Below, piece after piece: positions 1-9,362 of a stretch of 64,000 nt of DNA; within the stretch, counting starts at the first letter, position 1; each line of letters opens with the position of its first letter. The notes beneath the pieces were generated by a model. The model saw nothing but the letters and a program-made list of their open reading frames with translations. It made no database searches and was not told the DNA's origin. The position numbers and the translations under genes are program-made. Source of the DNA: Hyaloraphidium curvatum (taxonomy: Eukaryota > Monoblepharomycota > Hyaloraphidiomycetes > Hyaloraphidiales > Hyaloraphidiaceae); assembly GCA_025558095.1 (NCBI GenBank), contig JAIVFI010000016.1:558001-622000 (forward strand), in the 5' to 3' direction.

Positions 1-1230
1 GGCGGTACGGTAGCGGAAGCCGAGCTGGTCCTAGCATGGCGAGGTCGTGGTGCCTCCGGTGCGATCTCCTCATTGTTCGCCCCGTCCATGCCCGATTCCG
101 AGGCAACGGTGCCCTGCAACTTGACCTCCGCGACCGGGTAAGGAACAGGAGTGGGTTGCGCTGCGGTGAGAAGCACGGCGGTCCCCTTGGCGCGGTAGGT
201 GATGATGCGCTCGCTCTTCTCAAGGTCCAGATACTGCCGGAAGCCGACCACGGCGTTGCCGCCCATGGCAGCGACCCGCTTTCCCAATTGACGGCGGATG
301 TGGCCCGAGAGCCGGAACAACAAGAGCTGTCGCGACTCGTTGGAGAAACGAGGGGTTCGGAAAGTGTCCCTGGAAAACCACCCCGGTTCAGAAAGTCGTC
401 GAACAGAAGAATGATTCCGAAAACTCACGCCCAATGGTACTCCGGATCATCGTTCCAGTCCAGCAGTTCGACAAATCCGAGGACCTGGCTCACCCGGTAG
501 TAGTAGCCGCCAGGGCCAGCGAACGCCTGGCCGGGATACACCATGATGTCGCCGTGGGTAGGCGACTCGGGCCCGATATCCGACGGCACCCTGATCACGT
601 CCCTCCCGTCGTCGTCCATGGTCCCTCTCCGCTGGACCGGCGGGCCCGGCGGCGGGCAGGCCACCATGCTCGGCGTGCAGAAGTACTGAACGCCCGCCGA
701 CGAGTCCCTGAACGGGTTCGAGTCCCCGAAAAATTGCAGCCTGATCTGCACGTTGATTTCGCCGCGCACGCCCAGCAGCGTGTCGACGATCGGCACCCAG
801 CCCGAGATCTGCCCGGGGGACCCCCGCGCCGCCCCGGCCGTGCCCTCGTCCCACGCGGCCGTCAGCAGCGGGTTCAAATCGAAGAACACGAGGCCGATAA
901 TGTCGTCCGACGTGATGACGTCCGAGTCGACGACGCGCAGTTCCAGCGGCTCGTTCTGGATCACCGAATCGTCCCCGACCTCGAAGCGGAAGTCCTCGTT
1001 CCACACGGGGTTCAGCGTGCGCCGCGCCGTCTCCGTCCGCTTCACGTCAAAGTCCGCCAGCCGCAGCTCGACGTACGCGTCCGTCAGCTCGGTCTGTGCG
1101 CGCAGCAGCAGCCGGGACGCGGGACGGAGTCAGACGCGTCAAGCGGCTCCGCGCGGTCGGGACGTACCCGGACGTCCATGATCGGCAGGTTCCGCGCCGC
1201 CGCGATCCGGACCTTGAGAATGGACGGCAT
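1..1230 (-). CDS. C2CD5: C2CD5-like C2-domain protein, 5' part (runs off the left edge)
   Basis: Three exons on the minus strand: 1168-1230 (ATG at 1230), 429-1093, and 1-369, which continues past the window edge. Introns 1094-1167 and 370-428 have gtacgt/cacag and gtgagt/ccag borders. The spliced protein begins MPSILKVRIAAARNLPIMD, followed by LTDAYVELRL, LNPVWNEDFRFEV, GVQYFCTPS, NDDPEYHWADTFRTPR and GGNAVVGFRQYLDLE. These match in order the N-terminal C2 domain and following conserved block of animal C2CD5 (CDP138), a Ca2+/phospholipid-binding protein implicated in GLUT4 vesicle fusion. The splice choices are supported because they restore continuous alignment. The role in a fungus is unknown; membrane traffic is the family expectation. 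A divergent 211-bp gap separates it from the GST gene. Confidence 0.85.
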
Positions 1231-1441
1231 CTTGGCCGTCCGTCGCCGGCGGCGGTCCGCAGAATCCCACCAACGCGGGGTCGAAGAGTTTGTTTAAACT
1301 CGAATCGGAAGCGGCAACAACTGGATCATCGCGTGGTTAGAACCTTAGCCACACCCGACGTCGGCGAATCGGAGCCGAACTTCCCGCGTTTCCGACCTCG
1401 CGAGCACCTCGTCTCCCCTTTCTTTCGTGAATCGAAACTCG

Positions 1442-2184
1442 ATGGCCCCTTACAAGCTGCTTTGGAGCCCGGGCTCGTGCGCTTCGGTCGTTCAGCTGGT
1501 CAGCAGACTCCAACGAATTGCGCCCTCCCGAGCTCACCGCACGTCTTGCAGTGCCTCGAAACCGTCGGCGCCGAGTACGAGTTCATTCCGAAAGATGAGC
1601 TCGCGAAGCTGTCGCCCTTGAAGCAGGTGGGGCCTGGCTTCGAGCCGTGGGAGACGGACGCTGATGTGCTTTCCCCTCTCCCCAACCGAAACCAGATCCC
1701 TGTCCTCATCCTCCCGGACGGCACGCTGATGACCGAGTCCGTGGCCATGATCCTCCGCCTGGACGATGACTTCCCCGGCAAGCTGCTCCCCGCCCGCGGC
1801 ACCCCCGAGCGCGCGCAGGCCTACCGCTGGCTGCTGTTCACCAACGTGGACCTCCACGAGACCGTGGGCAGGTGGTACTACGCCCAGCGATTCACCACCG
1901 GGGACCCCGCGGGGGTCAAGGAGGCCTGCCTGGCCCGGCTCGCCCAACTCTTCGAAGTCCTGGAGCAGAACGCGTTCCAGGGCGGCCCGTACGTCCTGGG
2001 CAAGGAGAAGTCGGCGTGTGATTGGCACGTTTGCATGACGATCGAGTGGCTCGGGTGGACGGGCACCCGGGACGCCGTGTTTGCAAAGTGCCCCAAGGTC
2101 AAGGCGCTGCGGGAGGAGATGCACAAGGACCCGCTGCTCAACAAGATCTGGGTCCAGAACAAGTTCATCGAGGCGAAGGTGTGA
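1442..2184 (+). CDS. glutathione S-transferase family protein
   Basis: Exons 1442-1498, 1552-1626 and 1696-2184 give 206 residues, normal for a cytosolic GST. The N-terminal thioredoxin fold shows SPGSCASVVQL, then after splicing LSPLKQIPVLILPDG followed by TES, the usual glutathione-binding region with its cis-proline. The C-terminal half is helical with the GST_C-like stretch GPYVLGKEKSACDW. The second intron (69 nt, gtgggg...ccag) is a multiple of three and has no stop, so an unspliced reading carries a 23-residue insert that breaks the KQIPVL motif. Such enzymes conjugate or reduce electrophiles with glutathione; class and substrate cannot be told. Confidence 0.8.
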
Positions 2185-2217
2185 TGCCGCGGTCTTTTCC
2201 TTGATTATGCCAGTACA

Positions 2218-2952
2218 TTACACGGTACCAAAAACTCGAACACAAGGATGTAAGAATACTCTACACAAACACTTGGCTGGCAGGCTTGCGCGTGCAAGCA
2301 CTCTAGGCAGCGTCTGGCTGGCCCCGGTTTTGGGAGATCGACCGGCTTTGGGAAAGCGACCGGCATATGTCACCTTCCCCCTTCCCGGCAGTGCGCGGCA
2401 CTCGAGGCATTTGGCCCCGACCTCCACGAAGAGCTTGGCGCCCGCAGTCTGCACTTCGTCGTACCACATCGCAATGGTCTCCTGCTCCATTTCCATGACC
2501 AGCGGGCGCGGCACGCGCTTTTCCAGCTTGATGCGGCGGACGTCCGCAATCCCCGAAGACACGAGGTCCTTCGCCGTTTCCTCCGACCAGTCCGCGCCGT
2601 CTGGCGGAGGATAGGCCTTGAACAGCCTGATGGTAGCGACGGCGTCCCTGTTGGGCGGCCGGCCCTCCAGCTGCCGCGCGAACGAGTTTGCCAACCAGCT
2701 GCAGTCGCTGGCGTCGCACGCCCGGACAAAGTGCATCGCCATGTCCCTGTAGGCTTCCGGCGGCACGGACGGGTGGGGCGCGGTGGACCGCGCGCCGCAG
2801 CCCGGGCCGGGGAAGCCGCGCGACGCGACGAGCGCCTGCGCGCCGTCGGTCATCCGCTCGAGCAGCGCGGCCGAGCTGGGCAGGCCCGAGACGTCGGGGC
2901 CGGGGAATGTCTGCCGGCGCGACGTCCGCGCGTCGTGCACCACGTACTGCAT
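2218..2952 (-). CDS. hypothetical protein
   Basis: Open frame of about 244 codons from ATG at 2952; the frame stays open upstream to about 3009 but only from a GTG. I do not recognise the family. The protein has a charged helical middle (residues about 95-190, with several Glu/Lys-rich heptad-like stretches), one CLEC pair near the end of the conserved-looking part, and a basic low-complexity tail of about 50 residues that may really be untranslated sequence or a mis-read final exon. No signal peptide or membrane span is visible. It converges with the GST gene (33 bp between stops). Confidence 0.4.
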   Translation of the reverse strand: MQYVVHDARTSRRQTFPGPDVSGLPSSAALLERMTDGAQALVASRGFPGPGCGARSTAPHPSVPPEAYRDMAMHFVRACDASDCSWLANSFARQLEGRPPNRDAVATIRLFKAYPPPDGADWSEETAKDLVSSGIADVRRIKLEKRVPRPLVMEMEQETIAMWYDEVQTAGAKLFVEVGAKCLECRALPGRGKVTYAGRFPKAGRSPKTGASQTLPRVLARASLPAKCLCRVFLHPCVRVFGTV

Positions 2953-3427
2953 CGCGGCAGGAACGGAATTCGCCCACGGCGGTCCTTTTGGAATCTTGGT
3001 GACTACCACCGTCCCCGCGGACTAAACCACAAGTTCCATTCGAAGTTTGACCGTTGGAGAAGTCCGCAATGCATACGGAGAAAGACGTGTATTGCATGTC
3101 TCGCGAGTATGGGGGATTGAGGTGTGATTGAGGAGCAAATGGTATCCACCAAGAACGCGTCGGCAGGCGAGCCGATCGCGGCCGAGCCATGGTTTTCTCA
3201 GTTGTCATCTACCGTGCTTGCTTCTTAGGGATAAGTTACTTCATCGAAGCGGGTGGATGTGCTCGCAGGGATGCATCGAGTCGAGGAAGTCAACAAGCCG
3301 ACGCGTGCCGCGGGAGACAAACGCGTTCCATCTGTTTCGCAGCTGAACTTTCGGAAAGCCGCGCAGCGGACCCACCCACCGTCTCTTCATCAACCTCTTC
3401 AATACCTCATCTGCCCGGAACCCCGCT
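2953..3427. other. intergenic region
   Basis: About 475 bp between two divergently transcribed genes, lower in GC than its neighbours. It presumably holds both promoters. No conserved motif, repeat or credible reading frame was seen. Confidence 0.5.
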
Positions 3428-4665
3428 ATGGCCGCCTCCGTGCCCGCCAAGACCCTCCAGCTCCAGTCCCTCGTCAAGGACGGCTCCGTGGAGCTCTCCC
3501 TCGTCGAGCGCGACGTGCCCGCGCCCGCCGCCGACGAGGTCGTCGTGCGGATCGCCGCGGCGCCCATCAACCCCTCGGACGTGTACACGATCATGAGCGG
3601 GGCCGACGCGACCAAGGCCGCTGCGTCGGGCACCCCCGAGCGGCCCGTGGTCACGGCTCCCATCCCCGCCGCCGCGATGGGCCTAAGCTCCGTCTCCGGG
3701 CGCGTGGGGCAGCCCGTGTTCCCCGGCAACGAGGCCGGCGGCGTCGTCGTGGCCGCGGGTTCGTCGCCCGAGGCTCAGGCCCTACTGGGCAAGGTCGTCG
3801 GCCTGTGGGGCGGCGCAATGTACGCGCAGTACCGCGTCATCAAGGTGTCTGCGTTCCCGATCCCGCCGGCGGTGCCGATGCGCGAGGGGATCACGCCCGA
3901 GCAGGCGGCGGCGTGCTTCGTGAACCCGCTGACGGCGCTCGCCATGGTCGAGGCGATGAAGCTCGAGAAGCACAAGGCGCTGCTGCACACGGCGGCGGCG
4001 TCGAACCTGGGGCAGATGCTGGTCAAGATCTGCAAGGCGGACGGGATCCCGCTGGTCAACGTTGTGCGCAAGCCGGAGCAGGCAGAGCTGCTGAAGAAGA
4101 TCGGGGCGGAATACGTCTGCGACTCGAGCCAGCCGACGTTCGAGGAGGACCTGATCGAGGCGCTCTACAAAACGGGTGCGACGCTCGCCTTTGACGCCGT
4201 CAGCGGCGGCCCGCTGGCCTCCACCATCCTGTCGTGCATGGAGAAGGCGGCCATCAAGCGCGAGGCCGAGGCCGGTGGGGCCTACAACCGCTGTAGGTGT
4301 CCCGGTTGTGATCTTTCCCTGAAGCAACGCTCGATGACATCTCCTGGTGTTTTGCAGACGGGTCGAACACGTTCAAGCAGCTCTACATTTACGGGCGTCT
4401 GGACCAAGGCCCAACCCAAATCTTCCCGACCTTTGGCTTCTCATGGGGCATGGGCGGCTTCCTTCTCATCCCCTTCATGGTCAAGGCCGGCCCTGAAATC
4501 TCGGAGCGCATGATCCGCAGGGTGGTGGACGAGATCGACACGACCTTTGCCAGCGGATACACGGACGAGATCACCCTGCAGCAGGCGCTGTCGCTCGACG
4601 TCCTGCACAAGTATGTCAAGACCGCGACGGGGCAGAAGTATCTCGTGCGTCCGGACAAGAACTGA
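3428..4665 (+). CDS. zinc-binding dehydrogenase / quinone-reductase-type MDR protein
   Basis: Exons 3428-4292 and 4358-4665 give 390 residues; the intron is gtaggt...ttgcag (65 nt). The fold is that of medium-chain dehydrogenases/reductases: a GroES-like N-terminal half (EVVVRIAAAPINPSD, then FPGNEAGGVVVAAG) and a Rossmann half (LLHTAAASNLGQMLVKI, NVVRKPEQAELLKKIGAEYV). The Cys/His ligands for catalytic and structural zinc are absent, so it is probably an NAD(P)H-dependent quinone, enone or enoyl reductase rather than an alcohol dehydrogenase. After the intron the protein reads YGSNTFKQLYIYGRLDQGP, in frame with the end of the catalytic domain. The substrate is unknown. Confidence 0.8.
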
Positions 4666-4836
4666 ACGTGGACGGACGATCAGGGCAGAGTGCTGACAGC
4701 AATCTTGCTTGGGTGTGTGGGCTTGTAAAGCGGAGATCAGAACGATAGAAGCGACAGGTCATGTGCGGTTGCATGCGTCAGTCGCCGCGCGCGCGAGCCT
4801 TGTGCCCGGCCGGCAGAACGCAATCTCCGTGTCCCA

Positions 4837-6083
4837 ATGGCGCCCTCTGACGCGTCCGCCGGCGGCCCTGGTGGCACCGGCGGCGCGAACGGCAATGGCG
4901 AAGTGCCGCGGACCGCGCCGCGAGCCGTGCCGGCCGAGGCGGAACCCCCCGCGGGCCGGGGGAGCGGCCCCACTCCGCCGACGGACGCTGTCGACGACGC
5001 GCTCGAGCTGCACGAGCCGGTGCAGGACGTGTACCTGCCGCCGACGCACTTCTACTACTCGCGATTCGCGCCCAAATCCGACCTGGCAAAGTTCCTCCCC
5101 GCGGTGCCGGAAGCCCTGCGGCCCGCGGTGCTCGCCCTCGCCGCGCACGAACCGCCCGTGGACGACAACGGGTTAACCGACCGCCGTGCCGCCGTCTGCG
5201 TGGCAGTGCACGTCACGGACTCGCCTCCGCACGCCGTGGCACGCGGCGACCCGCCGCAGCGGCTGGAGGTCTGGCTCACCCGCCGCTCGGCGCGGCTGCG
5301 CACCCACTCGGGCGAGGTCGCGCTGCCCGGCGGCCGCGTCGACAAGGAGGACAGGGACGCCGTGCACGCCGCGCTGCGCGAGGCACACGAGGAGATCGGG
5401 CTGCCCCCGATGCTGTGCCTGTACCTGACCCAGCTGCCGCCGACGCTGTCGCGGCAGGGGCTGCTGGTGACCCCCGTGGTGGTGCTGCTGGTGCACAACC
5501 TGGACCCGGCGAGGAAGAGGCGGCCGTTTGCGCCCGTCCCGAACCCGGACGAGGTGGCGAGCGTCTTCTCGGTGCCGCTGGACCTCTTCCTGCGCTCCAG
5601 GGGGCACGGGCACAGGGACATGGACTGGTGGGCTTCCTGCCGTGCTGTCGTGCTTTCCTTTCCATGCTGATTTGCCCCGCGATACAGGCAGGACACGGGC
5701 TGGCGCATGCGCTCGCACTTCTGGGACTACGACGTCGCGGCCCGCGACGGCGCCGAGCCAGCACCCGGCGCCGCCGAGCCCCCTGGATTCCCGCGCAGGA
5801 GCATCGCAGAGGGCGGCGAATTCATCTTTGGTCTAACAGCGGGGATCATGCTCTCGGTGGTGGGTTCCCTGCACAAAGGTTCGGATGACACGCCGGGTTG
5901 CTAACCCCTCCTCCGCTTTTGCAGGCCCGGCTGGCGATGCCCGACTTCACCGTCGAGTTCACGATCGACCGCCCCGGCGCGCCGTCGGAGGAGGAGCGCA
6001 TCGCGTTCCTGCGCAACGGGGGCAAGTTCGCGCCCGTTCCGCCCGTGGTGGTCAAGGAGGACGCGCCGGCGCCGAAGCTGTAG
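4837..6083 (+). CDS. Nudix hydrolase, CoA pyrophosphatase type
   Basis: Exons 4837-5627, 5688-5859 and 5925-6083 give 373 residues. The second intron carries a GCTAAC branch-like site. After a disordered Pro/Gly-rich N-terminus of about 70 residues, the core shows LTRRSARLRTHSGEVALPGG followed by RVDKEDRD and ALREAHEEIGL, the combined UPF0035/Nudix signature of CoA and acyl-CoA diphosphatases (NUDT7/NUDT8/Pcd1 group). Exon 2 supplies the FGLTAGIMLSVARLA helix usual at the end of these proteins. The family hydrolyses CoA to phosphopantetheine and 3',5'-ADP, typically in peroxisomes or mitochondria. The last residues (APKL) resemble a weak peroxisomal-type end but do not settle location. Confidence 0.85.
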
Positions 6084-6180
6084 GCGGTCGCAGGCGGAAG
6101 CGCGGCGGATTCGTGTGCGAGGGTCTTTTGTGGATCACATTCTTTTGTATTGCCGTTACGATTGCGGAGACCGTGGCTCC

Positions 6181-7359
6181 TCACGTGTCCAGGGCAGAGT
6201 GGAACGCTCGCGCCGAGTCCAGGTCGCCGAAAACTATGCAATAAAACTCCATCCCTCCGTTGAAGAAAAAGGGACCATCGAAAACGAGAATTGGGTTCTC
6301 CACGACAATGATTGTGTCGTTGACAGCGTTCTCGCCTCGCCCATCTATACACCGTAGCAGGCCGTCCGAACTGTGGACGGAGCCGGTGAGCCCCCGCGGC
6401 ATGAGCGAGGAGACAAACGACATCGATTGCGGGTCCAAGGTCTCGTCGAGTCGTGTTTGCAGCAGGTGCACGACATCGCCGCAGAAGCTGCGCCCCTTGA
6501 CCACCACGTCGTCCACTTTGGCGGTCCATCCCGGCCTTGCTTCGAGGACGGCCGCGATCCTTCCCAGCAACGCTTCAAGGTGATCGTCTTCCCACGAATG
6601 CAACTTGATCCTGATGTGGCGGTATTCGTAAGCCGGGGTGTTTCTCGGGCGGGCCCCGACCGCGACGCAGAAGCTGGCCAGGCCCACCATCCGCACGCCG
6701 AAGGTGCGCCTCACGAACTCGTCCTCCGAGCCGGGACCGGCCGGAATCTTCAGAGACGCCATGATAACCACGGCATCGGGGTCGTCGTCGTTCAGCACGA
6801 CCAGGAGGGCGCCGGAATCCAGAGCGGCAATGAACCGCGCCGTGTGCGCGAGGTACAGCTCACGACGAATCACTTGACCATGTTCGAGCCAGGAACGGCC
6901 AAAATTGCTCTCCCGGCCTTCCCGGGTGCAAAGGACGCGCTCGAGGTCGGCCTCCTCCTTCGGCTCCTCCAGTTCCTCGGCCAGCGCCTCCAGCCCGTAG
7001 AAAAGCGCGTCGTCCCTCAGCATCGCCCTCTCCGGCGTCCCCGGCGGCGGCAGCCCATCTTTGCCGGGCACGGAGTAGCCCCTGAGCAGCGGGTCGACGT
7101 GCCTGGCGAACAGCTCCGGGTCGCGGTCCAGGAGGAACGAAGACGGAGGGGTGCGACCGGCGTTCAGCGGGTGCGTGGGGGAAAAGTGGGGCGCGAAGAT
7201 GCTGGTGGGAAAGGCGGCGAGCGTCTGGCGCAGGTAGAGGAACTTGGGGCCCTGGACGAAGGAGATGGCGACGATGTCGGGTTCGCGCGACGGGGAGGAT
7301 GCCTGCGATCCGGTTGGCGCGTCCGGGGCCTGGAGGCCGCCGTCGGTATCAATGTCCAT
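6181..7359 (-). CDS. BTB (KCTD/T1-type) domain protein
   Basis: A single open frame of 392 codons. Residues about 30-110 contain FLYLRQTLAAFPTSIF and FLLDRDPELFARHVDPLLRG, the T1-type BTB/POZ signature found in KCTD proteins and voltage-gated K+ channels; there is no channel part. The rest (about 280 residues) has no domain I recognise. KCTD-type proteins usually oligomerise and serve as substrate adaptors for cullin-3 ubiquitin ligases; that role is family knowledge, not visible here. Its stop is about 100 bp from the convergent Nudix stop. Confidence 0.7.
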   Translation of the reverse strand: MDIDTDGGLQAPDAPTGSQASSPSREPDIVAISFVQGPKFLYLRQTLAAFPTSIFAPHFSPTHPLNAGRTPPSSFLLDRDPELFARHVDPLLRGYSVPGKDGLPPPGTPERAMLRDDALFYGLEALAEELEEPKEEADLERVLCTREGRESNFGRSWLEHGQVIRRELYLAHTARFIAALDSGALLVVLNDDDPDAVVIMASLKIPAGPGSEDEFVRRTFGVRMVGLASFCVAVGARPRNTPAYEYRHIRIKLHSWEDDHLEALLGRIAAVLEARPGWTAKVDDVVVKGRSFCGDVVHLLQTRLDETLDPQSMSFVSSLMPRGLTGSVHSSDGLLRCIDGRGENAVNDTIIVVENPILVFDGPFFFNGGMEFYCIVFGDLDSARAFHSALDT

Positions 7360-7613
7360 CGTCGGGACGCGTCGCTTGTGGCCTCGTGGTGGTCCTGATC
7401 AAGGCGACCGCAACGGAGAAGGGCACGCTTTGGGACACAGGCCCCAATCAACCCGGCCGACGCTCGGAGCACTCTCGTAGCGAGTTTCCAACGTGTCAAG
7501 ATTCCAACGTTGGCCCTACATTCGACAAAAACGTGCTTTGTAAAACGATTCCAAGGCCAAGGATCTCAGGCACGACACCCCAGGCCCACCAGTTCAAGCT
7601 GCGCTCTTCAGGC

Positions 7614-8225
7614 TCAGGACGGCCACGCGGCAAACAGCTGGTTCATCCGCTCCACCTCATCCAGCCGCTCCCAGTTCGCATCCACGTTCTCCTTGTCCTC
7701 TGCTTTGTCCTTCTTGGCACAGGAAGCCTTGTGCGCCGGGAAATCCGCCGCCTGGCACTCTCTCGAGCAGTATTTGGCCACCTTGCACAGGCTGCACCGC
7801 TGCGACGCCGGCGCCCCCGACGAGCAACCCACGCGGGCGCACGGGTACTTGACCTGCTTGCGGCACCCCTCGCACACGCACTCGTCGCCCTTTGCCCACG
7901 CGCGGAGCTTCTTGTCGGCGACGGCGCGGCACTTGGCGGCGCGGCAGCTCGGCACCGCGCGCACGATGACGCGGCAATGGTGCGGCGGTTGCGCGCTCAT
8001 GGCGTGGTACGTCGTCAGCGTCGCCGCGGGGTCAGGTGCGCCGCCGCAGCCGAGGCAAGATGTTTCCAGGGAGGGCAGCCGCGAGCGGAGGTCGGCTTCG
8101 GCCAGCGCAACGGGGCGGCTACTGCTCTGCGATTGCAGGTCCTTGAGAACTACCACCGAAATATTCCATGCGTCGACAGCAGTGAACCGCCTTACAACTC
8201 GATCCCGCCACCTCGCCTTTTCCAC
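7614..8225 (-). CDS. MYND-type zinc finger protein
   Basis: The C-terminal part shows a Cys/His-rich MYND pattern: SQRCSLCKVAKYCSREC followed by QAADFPAHKASC. Upstream Cys pairs (CLGCGG, CEGC, GCSS) may form extra zinc sites. The family mediates protein-protein contacts. The start is unresolved: the frame is open to 8225 with only a GTG there, and the first in-frame ATG is at 8000, which would leave the CLGC pair untranslated. An upstream exon is possible; a gtaagg donor followed by an atcgcag acceptor lies just 5' of residues SSSRPVALAEADL. A Lys/Asp-rich linker and a short helix close the protein. Confidence 0.65.
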   Translation of the reverse strand: MEKARWRDRVVRRFTAVDAWNISVVVLKDLQSQSSSRPVALAEADLRSRLPSLETSCLGCGGAPDPAATLTTYHAMSAQPPHHCRVIVRAVPSCRAAKCRAVADKKLRAWAKGDECVCEGCRKQVKYPCARVGCSSGAPASQRCSLCKVAKYCSRECQAADFPAHKASCAKKDKAEDKENVDANWERLDEVERMNQLFAAWPS

Positions 8226-8552
8226 TCGCCTTTTCCATCCGTGCAGTCTCCCTCCCGGCGCATCACCGGTCTCCCATCGATCCCGGCATAGTCCTCTTCG
8301 TGCTGGCGCGTGAAGATAACATCGATCACCTCCGCATCATTTGACCGCCGTAAGAACTTGCAAATTCACTGCATCCATGATTCGAGGGTAGCGCGCGGGC
8401 GGTGATGGGCAGCGGGCATTTCATTTCGAAACGTCTCCCGCGCCAAAAAGTCCATCCCTGCACGAATCCAGGCAGGATTAGCGCGCATCGCACGCCCCCC
8501 CCCCCGCGCCCCTTGATTTTCCGCCCTCGATTAACGCCCCTCCCGCGCCGGC
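8226..8552. other. intergenic region with a poly-C run
   Basis: Divergent spacer of about 330 bp. It contains a run of about ten C residues near 8493 and Pu/Py-rich stretches, but no gene, repeat family or regulatory motif that I can name. Confidence 0.5.
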
Positions 8553-9032
8553 ATGGCCTCCGCCACCGACTCCACGCGCGCCGCCGTCTCGTCCTTCTTC
8601 AACGGCTTCGCCGCGGGCGACATGGGTGCCGTCTTTGGCGCGCTGGCCGACGACGTCGAGTACGTGGTCAACTCGCGCGACACGGCCACCAAGGAGGCCA
8701 TACCCTGGTCGGACACGTTCAGGGGCAAGGACGCCGTGCAGGCGTTCTTTGTCCGCCTGACCGGCGCGTTCGACGTGCTGGCGTTCAAGCTGGACACGGT
8801 GCTGGCCGATGGCGGGGAGGCCGCGGCGTTCGGGTCGTTCCTGTACCGGGCCAAGGCGACGGGCAAGGAGGCGCCGACCGAGTGGGCGGCGCGGATCGCG
8901 GTCGAGGGGGGCAAGATCACCAAGTACCAGTTCTTCGAGGACAGCTACGCGATCGCGAGGGCGTTCGTGACGAAGGGCAAGTGGACGGTGAAGCCGGAAC
9001 CGACCGCGGAGGAGTCCGAGGTTCCCCTGTGA
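8553..9032 (+). CDS. NTF2-like (SnoaL/ketosteroid-isomerase fold) protein
   Basis: Intronless, 159 residues. The pattern is that of the NTF2-like cone fold: an N-terminal helix (VSSFFNGFAAGDMGAVFGAL), then ADDVEYVV, a FRGKDAVQAFF helix and alternating strands ending in KITKYQFFEDSYAIA. Proteins of this type act as small hydrolases or isomerases or as binding domains; catalytic residues vary and none can be assigned. A second NTF2-like gene lies at 58706-59098 but is not a close copy. Confidence 0.7.
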   Translation: MASATDSTRAAVSSFFNGFAAGDMGAVFGALADDVEYVVNSRDTATKEAIPWSDTFRGKDAVQAFFVRLTGAFDVLAFKLDTVLADGGEAAAFGSFLYRAKATGKEAPTEWAARIAVEGGKITKYQFFEDSYAIARAFVTKGKWTVKPEPTAEESEVPL

Positions 9033-9362
9033 GGTGTTGACGGACGCGCGGCCGCGGATTGCCTCGTTGCGGAGCTTAGAGATGATTTGCTGTACGATCA
9101 TGTCTGTGTTTGGCCTTCAGGAGCGCTCGATGTTAGATTGATGCAGCCTTTCCAGATAGCCGATCCTCCCCGGTGCTTGAGCCCATCTGATCCGAGAAAC
9201 TAGCATCTCCCAGGTTCCAACTCTCCTCAAAATGATCAGACAAGTCCATCATTCCATTTGACCCCGGCCCGAGCTCGACCGTTGTCAGCGGCGAACGGCA
9301 TGGGATGTGGCGGTGCGTTGCCGCTGACTCCCTGCGAACTTGCGCACCTTCGACTTCCGACG
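9033..9362. other. intergenic region
   Basis: About 330 bp between two genes on the plus strand. It should include the 3' end of the NTF2-like gene and the promoter of the beta-helix gene. No specific element was recognised. Confidence 0.4.

Noticed and set aside
8490-8505. Poly-C run as a possible regulatory or phase-variable tract
   Set aside because: It lies outside coding sequence, only one occurs near a start, and nothing links it to switching.
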